DNA from: Acidimicrobiaceae bacterium
GTDB lineage: Bacteria; Actinomycetota; Acidimicrobiia; Acidimicrobiales; RAAP-2
DNA: 64,000 bases
Assembly (NCBI GenBank): GCA_003133665.1
Contig: PKYK01000034.1
Location: 22,685 to 86,684, forward strand
Reading direction: 5' to 3'
The notes under the pieces were generated by a model. That model saw only the letters and a list, made by a program, of their open reading frames with translations, searched no databases and was not told the DNA's origin. Shown here one piece after another: positions 23,479 to 31,523 of the stretch (its first letter is position 1; every line of letters starts with the position of its first letter). A program made the translations under genes and the position numbers.

Positions 23479-25020
23479 TCAGGCAACTCTCGAAGGATCC
23501 GAGCCCCGATCGACGACCTGAGGAGCATTCCCCGCGAACACGTTAAGGCAGGCCTCAACGACGACGGGGTCGTACAACGTCCCCGCACCTCGCTTCACCT
23601 CGGCGAGGGCCATTTCGATGCCCAGTCCAGGTCGGTAGGGGCGATGTTGCGTCATAGCCTCAACCACGTCGGCCACCGCAATGATCCGCGCGGGCAGGAT
23701 TATTTCGTGTCCGAGAATCCCACCGGGGTAGCCCGAGCCGTCCATCCGTTCGTGGTGTTGCAGGGCAACTTCCGCGATTGGCCAAGGCAGCGACGCCTTG
23801 GTCAAGATATCGGCGCCGACGACGGTGTGGCGCTTGACCATCTCAAACTCGAGAGCGCTGAGTCGGCCAGGGCGAGTGAGGATCTCAGCGGGCACGGCGA
23901 TCTTGCCAATGTCATGCACCTCCCCGCTTTGTCGAACCAGCTCAACCATCGTGGCGTCGAGGCCAAGTTGAGTGGCGATGGCTGCGCCGAGGGCGGCCAC
24001 GTGGACTTGGTGGCCTGCCGTGTAGGGGTCGCGGGTCTCGGTCATCTGGCCGAGGGCGGCGAGAGTCCCGTCGAGTGCTTCCGCCAACCGGCTTGTTGAC
24101 TGTATGTGGGCGATGCCGAACTCGACCTCTTTCGCAATCACTTCGAGTCCCTCCACCGCCGTCTCGTCGAATGAGAAGACGTGCTCGTCGTAGACGGCGA
24201 GCACCGCCCTATGCCCACCGGGGGCGATGGGAATGGCGATACACGAGCCGAGTCCGAATTCGCGGGCCCGTTCCCGCCACGGCTCGAACAGAGAGTTGGT
24301 GGCCATATCGTTGACCACCTGGGTGGTGCCGGTTCGCAGCGCCGTTCCGACTGGGCCCAGCCCGGCCTCCTTCGACCCCGACCAGGAGACCATGCCCGCG
24401 TAGGGGTAGTCGGTGACTCCAGATGAGAAGGCGATGTCGATGCCACCTTCCTCGACGGGGGAAGGAGTTCCGATCCATGCGAGTGCGTAGGGGCCGTACT
24501 CGACGAGGGAATCACACAGACGTTGCAGGGGTTCGGTGTCGTCGGTGGCGAACATCACGATTCGGTTGACTTCGGTGAGCAACTGCAGTGAGCGCCGGTG
24601 CTTCATTTGAGTTGTGATGTCATCGAACCAGACGACGGCCCCCTTGATCTCGTTGTCAACTATGAGCGGATAACCATCTACCCATAGCCATCGGCGCGAC
24701 TTACCAGGATTATCGATTCCCGTGATCACGCCGTAGCAGGGCTCGCCCGTTCGCAACACGCGTGATGAAACGTACTCGCCGTCGGCAAGTCTTGAGCCAT
24801 CCTCGTGCACGGCGCCCAGAGGCAAATCGAAAATGGTCTTGCCTTCGATCTGGTCGGTTGTGGCGCCGAGCAGTCTGGAAGCGGCACTGTTGCAGTCGAT
24901 GACTACACCTTCGACGTCATAGAGCACGACACCGGTACGAATGTTGTCAAGGAATTCATTGGAGTAGACCCGCGCGTAGAGACCTGCGTTGGGGTCAGCC
25001 AGTGAATTGATTACGTTCAT
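23479..25020 (-). CDS. PAS-GAF-HD-GYP signalling protein
   Basis: 513 residues. A PAS domain (about 20-135: NIRTGVVLYDVEGVVIDCNSAASRLLG ... VVWFDDITTQ), a GAF domain (about 145-315, with GSCIAIPIAPGGHRAVLAVY) and a C-terminal HD-GYP domain with HDIGKIAVP and the signature HHERMDGSGYPGG. HD-GYP domains hydrolyse cyclic di-GMP to GMP. The input domains suggest sensing of a small ligand or redox state. The ATG at 25020 is preferred because AGGTGAGG lies six bases upstream; an in-frame ATG at 25137 would add 39 residues without domain similarity. Cytoplasmic; no membrane helix. Confidence 0.88.
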   Translation of the reverse strand: MNVINSLADPNAGLYARVYSNEFLDNIRTGVVLYDVEGVVIDCNSAASRLLGATTDQIEGKTIFDLPLGAVHEDGSRLADGEYVSSRVLRTGEPCYGVITGIDNPGKSRRWLWVDGYPLIVDNEIKGAVVWFDDITTQMKHRRSLQLLTEVNRIVMFATDDTEPLQRLCDSLVEYGPYALAWIGTPSPVEEGGIDIAFSSGVTDYPYAGMVSWSGSKEAGLGPVGTALRTGTTQVVNDMATNSLFEPWRERAREFGLGSCIAIPIAPGGHRAVLAVYDEHVFSFDETAVEGLEVIAKEVEFGIAHIQSTSRLAEALDGTLAALGQMTETRDPYTAGHQVHVAALGAAIATQLGLDATMVELVRQSGEVHDIGKIAVPAEILTRPGRLSALEFEMVKRHTVVGADILTKASLPWPIAEVALQHHERMDGSGYPGGILGHEIILPARIIAVADVVEAMTQHRPYRPGLGIEMALAEVKRGAGTLYDPVVVEACLNVFAGNAPQVVDRGSDPSRVA

Positions 25021-25860
25021 GTTCAGCCTCACCTTGGTAGGTCCGACAATCCGGCCAATTGAACGATCCAGAGGGCTGATCAGTGACTCCGCCACCAATA
25101 ATCGTGACGGCTTAACCAGCCAAAGGGATAGTTCCATTCAGTAACTGAAGGGCTTTCTACAGATTAGTAGTGAATTTAGGAATTCAAGGGCGCGAATCCA
25201 GTTTCATAACACCAGTCAACTGAGAAGTTGTTCTCTGGTTGTTTCATTGTTGAGCAAGAGTTGAGAGACGTGTTGCTCTTCTCATCGGGTAGACGGCAAA
25301 GAGCGAATGTCAAGTTGGCAATCGATGCGCGATCAACAGACATTTCCGGGACTGATTCACGCGGGTCTGGCGTTCACTGATTCTCTTCTGTGGTCCCTCC
25401 CTTTGGACCCGAAACGCCTCACCGTGAATCCCGCGATGCTGAGCGATGGCAACTCCTTCAGACGATTCTTCGGCCAGGCAGTTTGTCAGCCCCGAAGTCA
25501 AATCATGGAGAACTCGCGAGAACGCCGATATGCGGCGTACTTCGTTGTGCGGGCAAATCGGAGCCCCCGGCGACCCCCAAGATTGGGGTGCGACCTACGC
25601 AGTTAGTTGCTCACATGCGCAGGTGTTGTCCATGTCGCTCGGAACGCCGAGAGACCCTGCGAGCCCCTGAACCAACTCGTGCGATGGAGTCATCCAATGG
25701 GTTCGCGCTAGCCACGAGATCTTCCCAGACATCACCCAATCAGCTTCCACGTCTGGCAGGCCATCGTCAATCTGACGTTGCAGCGAGGTCGCGGACGCTG
25801 GAGTCAGCTTCGCGCTGCGAATCCCCATCCATCGACTACCTCCCACGACAGACTTCGCCT
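25021..25860. other. Gene-poor interval, 840 bp
   Basis: Holds the probable promoter of the HD-GYP gene. It is AT-richer than surroundings near 25150-25260 and contains a small hairpin GAGAA-GTTG-TTCTC. A 99-codon frame from 25307 and others have no family pattern and are not called. Confidence 0.45.
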
Positions 25861-26154
25861 ATGCAGCGCCGTCAGTTGAACCTGCCTCAGCGCGTCGTTC
25901 TGGTTGTTGGACTCGGGGCCGCGCTCTACTTCTTTGGTGGCTGGGCGACGACGTGGGGATCCGGCGCCAGTTGGAACGGTTACGCCCCTCTCCAGAGCAG
26001 CGCCTCCTTCAGCCCCTTCATCGCCGGGCTTTTTCCATGGGTGCGCCTTTGCGTGTGGTTCATACTCGTTGCGGTATGGGTCGGAGTCTCACTGGTAGTC
26101 CTTCGCTCACCCGCCGCAACCGACGTCGGTGACCGGAGTTCGCCGCAAGCGTGA
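25861..26154 (+). CDS. Small membrane protein, two helices
   Basis: 97 residues with two hydrophobic segments, VVLVVGLGAALYFFGGWATTW (about 12-32) and FIAGLFPWVRLCVWFILVAVWVGVSLVVL (about 52-80), joined by a short polar loop. ATG at 25861 without a clear ribosome site. It resembles the small two-helix membrane proteins of unknown role common in actinobacteria. Function unknown. Confidence 0.55.
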   Translation: MQRRQLNLPQRVVLVVGLGAALYFFGGWATTWGSGASWNGYAPLQSSASFSPFIAGLFPWVRLCVWFILVAVWVGVSLVVLRSPAATDVGDRSSPQA

Positions 26155-26279
26155 CCGTTTGATATCAAAGGTGTCACGTCGATCCCTTCGTCGAATTCGC
26201 CCGCAGCACCGCCACTGATAAGGGACACTCGATTCGCCCTGCGGACTCGACGAATGGGACCGAATTCGAAGATTAACAA

Positions 26280-26327
26280 CACGTGAACTTCGAGGTCACG
26301 TGGCATGTCTCCCCTTGGAAGTTCACG
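26280..26327 (+). promoter_or_regulatory. Mutually exclusive hairpins upstream of HAD gene
   Basis: Hairpin A: CACGTGA (26280-26286) with TCACGTG (26296-26302), 9-base loop. Hairpin B: CGTGAACTTC (26282-26291) with GAAGTTCACG (26318-26327), 26-base loop. They share the same left arm, so only one can form. The end lies 56 bases before the HAD ATG. Could be an RNA switch, or a DNA operator with two CACGTG sites 17 bases apart. Confidence 0.5.
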
Positions 26328-26383
26328 CCGCTCGGGTAAGGTCGATGGCAGAGGTCGAGTCATTCGAAGAGAAGAGACACTGC

Positions 26384-27205
26384 ATGGCTGTCGCAAAGAA
26401 CTCCCCGACGTGGCCCCACGTAACGAGCGCATCGGAAATCGGTAGTTGGCTCATCGACATGGACGGTGTCCTCGTTCGAGAAGATCACCCCATCGAGGGC
26501 GCGAACCGTTTTCTCGAACTACTGCGAAGCGCGAACACGCCGTTTCTGGTTCTCACCAACAACTCGATGTTCACGCGCCGTGACCTCAGCGCTCGTCTCA
26601 AGTGGAGCGGGATCGAGGTCCCCGAGGATCACATTTGGACGTCCGCCCTCGCCACCGCGGTCTTTCTCGATGCCCAACGTCCGAAGGGGTCGGCGTTCGT
26701 CATTGGCGAGGTCGGCCTGACCACCGCCCTTCACGAAGTGGGCTACACCCTGTCGGAGAACGACCCCGACTACGTGGTCATCGGCGAAACTCGTAGCTAC
26801 AGTTTCGACCGCATCACGAAAGCAGTCCGGCTGGTGGGCGCGGGGACGAGGTTCATCGCGACCAATCCCGACCCCACCGGGCCGAGCGTCAACGGGCCAT
26901 TGCCCGCGACGGGTGCCGTGGCCGCGCTGATAAGCAAGGCCACGGGAAAGGTGCCCTACTTCGTTGGAAAACCCAATCCGTTGATGATTCGTTCCGCCAT
27001 GCGTGAACTCAACGCTCACTCCGAATCAACTGCGATGGTCGGTGACCGCATGGACACCGACATCGTCGCCGGGCTCGAAGCAGGTTTGCACACCGTCCTC
27101 GTCCTCTCGGGCGTCTCCGACGCTGAGGCGGCCCACCACTACCCGTATAAGCCATCGCGTGTTGTCTCGTCTGTCGAGGTGCTGGCAAATGAGCTCGAGC
27201 AGTAA
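26384..27205 (+). CDS. HAD-IIA (NagD-like) sugar/nucleotide phosphatase
   Basis: 273 residues. HAD motif I LIDMDGVLVRED (nucleophile Asp about residue 24), motif II LTNNS, and motifs III/IV in GKPNPLMIRSA and VGDRMDTDIVAGLEAG. The arrangement and the C2-type cap are those of NagD/PGP-like phosphatases acting on nucleotide or sugar phosphates. ATG 26384 is chosen for the typical distance to motif I; an ATG at 26345 would add 13 residues. Flanked by strong inverted repeats on both sides, unlike other genes here. Confidence 0.88.
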   Translation: MAVAKNSPTWPHVTSASEIGSWLIDMDGVLVREDHPIEGANRFLELLRSANTPFLVLTNNSMFTRRDLSARLKWSGIEVPEDHIWTSALATAVFLDAQRPKGSAFVIGEVGLTTALHEVGYTLSENDPDYVVIGETRSYSFDRITKAVRLVGAGTRFIATNPDPTGPSVNGPLPATGAVAALISKATGKVPYFVGKPNPLMIRSAMRELNAHSESTAMVGDRMDTDIVAGLEAGLHTVLVLSGVSDAEAAHHYPYKPSRVVSSVEVLANELEQ

Positions 27206-27227
27206 CAATCAGCCGGGAAGGGCGTAG

Positions 27228-27352
27228 AGAATCCGAGTGATCTCAGGATTCTAAGATTCGCCCGCACTTCATCTGCGAATCTCCAAAGGATGGTGGATGT
27301 CTCGATTTCCTGTGGAAATCGCCAACCACGTGGTCAGACTGGCAACTGACCA
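27228..27352. terminator. Array of four perfect hairpins between convergent genes
   Basis: AGAATCC/GGATTCT (27228-27252), AGATTCG/CGAATCT (27254-27282), CGATTTCC-TGT-GGAAATCG (27303-27321) and TGGTCAG/CTGACCA (27331-27352). Arms are 7-8 bp without mismatch. No long T-run follows any of them. The position 23 bases after the HAD stop and ahead of a convergent gene suits a bidirectional terminator or a structured RNA. Confidence 0.5.
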
Positions 27353-27533
27353 GGGCGGCAAAGCGTTCAATGAATGAAGTGCCGGTTCAAAAGCAAGACA
27401 ACCACTCGGCTTACGTTGATTGGCCAGCCAGTCTGCAGAGAATCAAGGAGTTCTGCCGAGCGTCAGTGGTTGCCGCCCTGAATTCGGATGTTTGCGTCCA
27501 AGACCTGCGATCCTCATGGTTCTCAAGACGGAT
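27353..27533. other. Intergenic remainder
   Basis: A 72-codon frame from 27370 overlaps the 3' end of the methyltransferase gene and shows no family pattern; not called. Confidence 0.4.
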
Positions 27534-28280
27534 TCAGCGAGAAGAACTGGTTTCGCCTTGTCGACCGCGAAGGCGATACGCGAAATAGGCCCGTGCTGAC
27601 TCGTCGTCGGGAGGGTTCCCGTCCGGGTCGGTTTCCTCGAGAAGCTCGAAGTCCATGGCGAGAGCCTCTCGCACGTGCTGAAGCGGGACCCCTAGCTCGA
27701 CTATTTGTTCGTGGCATAGAACGAACTGGTCGTTGGTTCGCTGCTCGAAGACCCGGATATCCCACATCGAGAGAGCGTCAGCGTCGAACTCGACGTCCAA
27801 GATCAGGGTGTTCCCGTCGAAATGGTGAACCCAAGGCGGCGCTTCACCGAGCCGACGAAGCCGGCCCAGCGTGTTGAGGTCGAAGACGAAGAGCCCTCCC
27901 TCGGCGAGGTGTTCGCGCACCCGATCGAATGCCTTGAGCCAGCCGTCGAAACTCTGCACATGATTTAACGTGTCGTACACGCACAGGACAACATCGAAAC
28001 GCTCCCGCAGGGAAAAGTCGGTGATGTCGGCCTGGAGCAGGCGCGCCGACGGGCACCTGCGCCGAGCGATCGCCAACATCTCGGGTGAACGGTCGATGCC
28101 GGTCAAGGAGAGCCCGGATCCGAGTCCGGCCAGGATGGCCCCGGTGCCGCATCCGAGCTCGAGCACCGACGATGCGTTCGGATGATACCGCTCGATGTAG
28201 TGGAGCATCTTGCGGCTCCGCGACTCAGACTCGTCGTTGATCGCGTCGTAGAATCGGGCGAACTCTCGGTACTCGGGCAT
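27534..28280 (-). CDS. Class I SAM-dependent methyltransferase
   Basis: 248 residues. Motif I VLELGCGTGAILAGL (about 39-53), acidic GIDRSPEML (motif II), LLQADITDF (motif III) and DVVLCVYDTLNHVQS (post-I/IV region), followed by EGGLFVFDLNT. The C-terminal half (VHHFDGNTLILDVEFD..., FEQRTNDQFVLCHE) matches the small-molecule methyltransferases of the bacterial YjhP/UbiE-like kind with a beta-strand lid. Substrate unknown. A TACGTT hexamer lies 6 bases before the ATG with no Shine-Dalgarno. Confidence 0.85.
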   Translation of the reverse strand: MPEYREFARFYDAINDESESRSRKMLHYIERYHPNASSVLELGCGTGAILAGLGSGLSLTGIDRSPEMLAIARRRCPSARLLQADITDFSLRERFDVVLCVYDTLNHVQSFDGWLKAFDRVREHLAEGGLFVFDLNTLGRLRRLGEAPPWVHHFDGNTLILDVEFDADALSMWDIRVFEQRTNDQFVLCHEQIVELGVPLQHVREALAMDFELLEETDPDGNPPDDESARAYFAYRLRGRQGETSSSR

Positions 28281-28286
28281 TGGCCT

Positions 28287-28292
28287 AACGTA
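28287..28292 (-). promoter_or_regulatory. -10 box of the methyltransferase gene
   Basis: TACGTT on the minus strand, 6 bases before the ATG. Confidence 0.3.
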
Positions 28293-28312
28293 CTTCGGCG
28301 CGGGTCGAGCGA

Positions 28313-29080
28313 CTAGATGACGGGCGACAGTCCCCCATCAATGCTCACGCCGACACCGGTGATGTAACTGGCTCGTGGCGACAAGAGGAACGCGGCGAGA
28401 TCAGCGAACTCCTCAGCGCGGCCGACACGTCCCAGGGGGATGTTCGACCCCTCGGCCATCGACGCGTAGAGGTCCGAAAGACTCATGTCGGCATCCTTCG
28501 CGCGACGCGCCCACTGGCCGGACTCGATGAGACCAATCAATATGGCATTCACGCGAACGCCGCGCGGGCCCACCTCGTTCGCCATCGCCTTGGTCAGCGC
28601 GAGTCCGGCCGCTCGCGAGGCCGTCGTCGGCGTGGAGTTCGCCTGGGGGGATCGGGCCATGATGGCGAGGACATTCACGATGGCTCCCTTGGTCGCCTCA
28701 AGAGCCGGAAGGACACGCCGTGCGACGTGCAGCGCCGAGATGACCTTCAGCTCATAGTCCTCGCGCCACGCACTGTCGTCCGAGGTCGCGACGGATGAAG
28801 CCGCTGACCGGCCAGCGTTGTTCACCGCCCCGTCGAGGCGGCCAAAACGCGCAAGGGTCAAATCGATGAATGCGTCCAGCTCGGACGCCTTCGTGACATC
28901 GGCCTCGACACAGAGGGCTTCGGCTCCGAGAACTTCCTGGGCTCGATTCAACCGATTGATGTCGCGCCCGCAGACCGCCACCCGCGCCCCTTCGCCGACC
29001 AACGTCCGGGCCAGCGCGAGACCCAGGCCATCGGTCCCCCCGGTGATGAGAAACGCACGATCATTCAGTTCAAGATTCAC
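28313..29080 (-). CDS. SDR-family protein without the catalytic Tyr-Lys
   Basis: 255 residues with a good Rossmann motif TGGTDGLGLAL (about 13-23), VNNAGRS, and the C-terminal SDR pattern YITGVGVSIDGGLSPVI. At the YxxxK site the sequence reads NSTPTTASRAAGLALTKA, so Tyr and Lys are replaced. It also shows the ESGQWARR segment seen in a subfamily of such atypical SDRs. It may bind NAD(P) but use other chemistry or act as a regulator. GTG start with TAGGAT six bases upstream. Confidence 0.82.
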   Translation of the reverse strand: MNLELNDRAFLITGGTDGLGLALARTLVGEGARVAVCGRDINRLNRAQEVLGAEALCVEADVTKASELDAFIDLTLARFGRLDGAVNNAGRSAASSVATSDDSAWREDYELKVISALHVARRVLPALEATKGAIVNVLAIMARSPQANSTPTTASRAAGLALTKAMANEVGPRGVRVNAILIGLIESGQWARRAKDADMSLSDLYASMAEGSNIPLGRVGRAEEFADLAAFLLSPRASYITGVGVSIDGGLSPVI

Positions 29081-29086
29081 GTGCTC

Positions 29087-29092
29087 ATCCTA
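29087..29092 (-). promoter_or_regulatory. -10 box of the atypical SDR gene
   Basis: TAGGAT on the minus strand, 6 bases before the GTG. Confidence 0.4.
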
Positions 29093-29227
29093 CGGATGCT
29101 CGCCGCACGTGCCAAAGAATGGGAAAACGAAGAGATTCACCGATTCCGCAAGACATCGCTCACCATGAATCTCCATGAGCAGATCGCGCGGTAGACCTGA
29201 GTGCACTGATCTACGAAAGGCAGAGCA

Positions 29228-29500
29228 ATGAGACTCACACGATCCACCTTGGGCGCAGCGGCGTTGGTCATCGCCTCGCTCAGCTTCTACGCCGGCACCC
29301 TCACGTCGCCCGCGTCGGCCGGCACTTCGTACGCCACCCAGGCGCAAGTGACCGCCGCACAGGCCGCCGCGACGAAGGCGCTCTTGGTCGCCAATCACGC
29401 TTTGGCAACTGCCAAGAGTGACGCGACCAATCTCACCAACGTGGTCACGCAGATCAAGGCCTGCGTCGCCCAGTGGCCCGCCAGCCCTCCTTGTCCCTGA
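29228..29500 (+). CDS. Small secreted protein
   Basis: 90 residues. Signal peptide MRLTRSTLGAAALVIASLSFYAGTL...SPASA with a cleavage site near residue 31, then an Ala/Thr-rich helix (AQVTAAQAAATKALLVANHALATAKSDATNLTNVV) and a short tail with two Cys (IKACVAQWPASPPCP) able to form a disulfide. GAAAGG lies before the ATG. Not recognised; possibly a surface or cell-wall-associated helical protein. Confidence 0.68.
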   Translation: MRLTRSTLGAAALVIASLSFYAGTLTSPASAGTSYATQAQVTAAQAAATKALLVANHALATAKSDATNLTNVVTQIKACVAQWPASPPCP

Positions 29501-29726
29501 TATCCGGATTCATCCAGCCTTCCGCCTCAATGAGTGCTGAAGTGCTCGTGCCATTCGGGCCGCGGTTCGAACCGAGGTCGTCCACCTGACCGCCGGCGCC
29601 TCGTTCGCGCAGGAGCGACGGGATTCTCTTGGTCGACGGTCGCGCCCAGTGACCAGGACGGGCCCGCTGGGGCGGCCCCCCAATTCGACGGCCTTGACGC
29701 GTCACTAAAGTTGGAGGTAACCAACG

Positions 29727-29813
29727 GTGCGTTCACCTTCGTACCGCCTAGTGAAAGACGTCACCGCGTGCCTGGCTTCCAGCGATTTGACCTTGAGGAA
29801 GGGCCTCCCCTGA
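29727..29813 (+). CDS. Possible 28-codon leader ORF before GT2
   Basis: GTG with a perfect GGAGGT eight bases upstream (29713-29718), ending at a TGA within the coding frame of the glycosyltransferase. Either a coupling leader peptide or the true N-terminus separated by a frameshift. Confidence 0.3.
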   Translation: MRSPSYRLVKDVTACLASSDLTLRKGLP

Positions 29814-31474
29814 CCGAACGTGAATTGAAGCGACGATGGTCCCAATTCCACGATTCCATCCGCATCAGGTCCGGAAAGCCCTTCCAGCAGATCATCGGGC
29901 GAATGCTCGGTGAGAGAACCTTGCGCTACAAGGTCGCCCGCTTCTTCGGTCGCCCGGTGCTCAAGATCGTTCGAGGGCTGACGGGACAGGAAGCCAGGGT
30001 TGCGCCAGTGACGGCCATCTCCAAGACCAGCACCTTCTTTCCGACGAACTACCGGCCTCGCGACACACCACCGGCATCGAAGTTGGCGGCGCTCGAGCGG
30101 CAGTTGGCCGACGTAGCCATCGCCGCCGTCAACGAAACCGCCGACACGTCTTCGTCCGCCATTGACGCACTCAACGAGACGATTGCGAACACCGCAGCGT
30201 CGTGGCTCTTCCTCCACGACACCTCGGCCACTCGCGGTGAGTGGATCGGTGTGCTGTCGGCCCTCCTGGAACACGCGAACGAACACGACGACGTCGTCTT
30301 CGCCGACGAAACCGGACCCCAGCCCCTGTCTCCGATACTGAAGAGTCCCGCGGTCGGGCCGCACACGCTGCTGAGCTACAACGTGGTGGGCCGACCGGCG
30401 CTGTTGCGCGTGGCCACGCTTCGCGCCATCGGCGGCTTCTCACCCGACGCGGGCTGGGCATTCGAGCATGACGCCTACCTGCGGCTCAGCGAATCGCGAG
30501 CGAGATTCCACCACATCCCCCTCGTCGTCGGCGCCGGACGTCCGGTGATTGCCTTCTCTCGCGAGCACATTGACGAAGACAGTTGTCGCGTCGTGAGGAG
30601 TGCGTTGGACCGTCGTGGGTGGCGCGGATCGGTCACACCTGGGGTGCTCGGCGGTCTCGTGCAGTGGAAGCTCGATCCACCGTCACCTCAGCCCTCCATT
30701 GACATCATCATCCCCACGCGGGACCGCCTGGACCTCGTGCGCCAATGCATTGACGCCATCGAGGCCAAGACGACCTACTCGAACTTCGACATCGTCATCC
30801 TGGACAACGACTCGAAGGACCCCGAGACGCTCGCGTTCTTCGCGACGACGAAGTACCGGGTCATTCCTTGCCCCGGTCCCTTCAACTACGCCCACATCGT
30901 GAATCGCGGCATCAGCCACAGCAGCGCGGAGTACGTGGTGACCCTGAACAACGACACCATCGTGATCACCCCGGACTGGCTGGAACGCATGGTGAGTTTG
31001 GCCTCGCTTCCCGACGTCGGCATCGTCGGCGGATGCCTGATCGACCAGGAGGGGCGCTACGAGCACGAGAGCATCGTCATCTCGCCCTACCCGCAGCACT
31101 TGCGCACGGACTCGAACTACCCGCATCAAGACATGTTCGTGTCCTCAACTCGTGACGTGGCCGCCGTGACCGGTGCGGTGCAGATGATCCAGCGTGAGTT
31201 CTGGGAGTCGCTCGGCGGCATGGACGAACAACTCAAGGTCGTGATGAACGACGTCGACATCTGCCTGCGTAGCCAGCTGGAGGGTCGCCACGTCGTCTAC
31301 ACGCCCGACGTGAGACTTTTTCACCACGTCAGCTCCTCTCGAGGCAAATTGGATCCGCTCGAGGACCGCAACCTGTTCATCCGTCGCTGGGACATCTTCG
31401 GTTCCTTCCAGGACCCCTACTTCCCGGAATCGATCCTCTTGCTGGGCGAACAGGTCTACTTCCGCCATCGTTGA
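29768..31474 (+). CDS. Family 2 glycosyltransferase
   Basis: About 568 residues from GTG 29768. N-terminal accessory region (about 1-300), then a GT-A domain: IDIIIPTRDRLDLVRQCIDAI, VILDNDSKDPETL, NYAHIVNRGI and LNNDTIVITPDW (the DxD-equivalent NND), followed by DEQLKVVMNDVDICLRSQLEGRHVVYTPDVRLFHH. This is the rhamnosyl/galactofuranosyl-transferase-like type for surface glycans. The frame is open back to 29534 but those residues are Arg/Ser-rich and unlike the family. Start is uncertain because the only strong ribosome site serves a different frame. Confidence 0.8.
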   Translation: MPGFQRFDLEEGPPLTERELKRRWSQFHDSIRIRSGKPFQQIIGRMLGERTLRYKVARFFGRPVLKIVRGLTGQEARVAPVTAISKTSTFFPTNYRPRDTPPASKLAALERQLADVAIAAVNETADTSSSAIDALNETIANTAASWLFLHDTSATRGEWIGVLSALLEHANEHDDVVFADETGPQPLSPILKSPAVGPHTLLSYNVVGRPALLRVATLRAIGGFSPDAGWAFEHDAYLRLSESRARFHHIPLVVGAGRPVIAFSREHIDEDSCRVVRSALDRRGWRGSVTPGVLGGLVQWKLDPPSPQPSIDIIIPTRDRLDLVRQCIDAIEAKTTYSNFDIVILDNDSKDPETLAFFATTKYRVIPCPGPFNYAHIVNRGISHSSAEYVVTLNNDTIVITPDWLERMVSLASLPDVGIVGGCLIDQEGRYEHESIVISPYPQHLRTDSNYPHQDMFVSSTRDVAAVTGAVQMIQREFWESLGGMDEQLKVVMNDVDICLRSQLEGRHVVYTPDVRLFHHVSSSRGKLDPLEDRNLFIRRWDIFGSFQDPYFPESILLLGEQVYFRHR

Positions 31475-31511
31475 AGGCCGGCAAAGTTGGATTCGGCTCT
31501 TGGCGCCCTTG

Positions 31512-31517
31512 TAACCT
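31512..31517 (+). promoter_or_regulatory. -10 box of the YfhO-like gene
   Basis: TAACCT, 6 bases before the GTG at 31524. Confidence 0.4.
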
Positions 31518-31523
31518 GAGTGG

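Noticed and set aside
25307..25606. 99-codon frame in the gene-poor interval
   Set aside because: No ribosome site, no domain pattern, Arg/Pro-rich C-terminus.
25595..25846. Minus-strand 83-codon frame
   Set aside because: Some plausible residue mix but no recognisable family or start signal; too weak to call.
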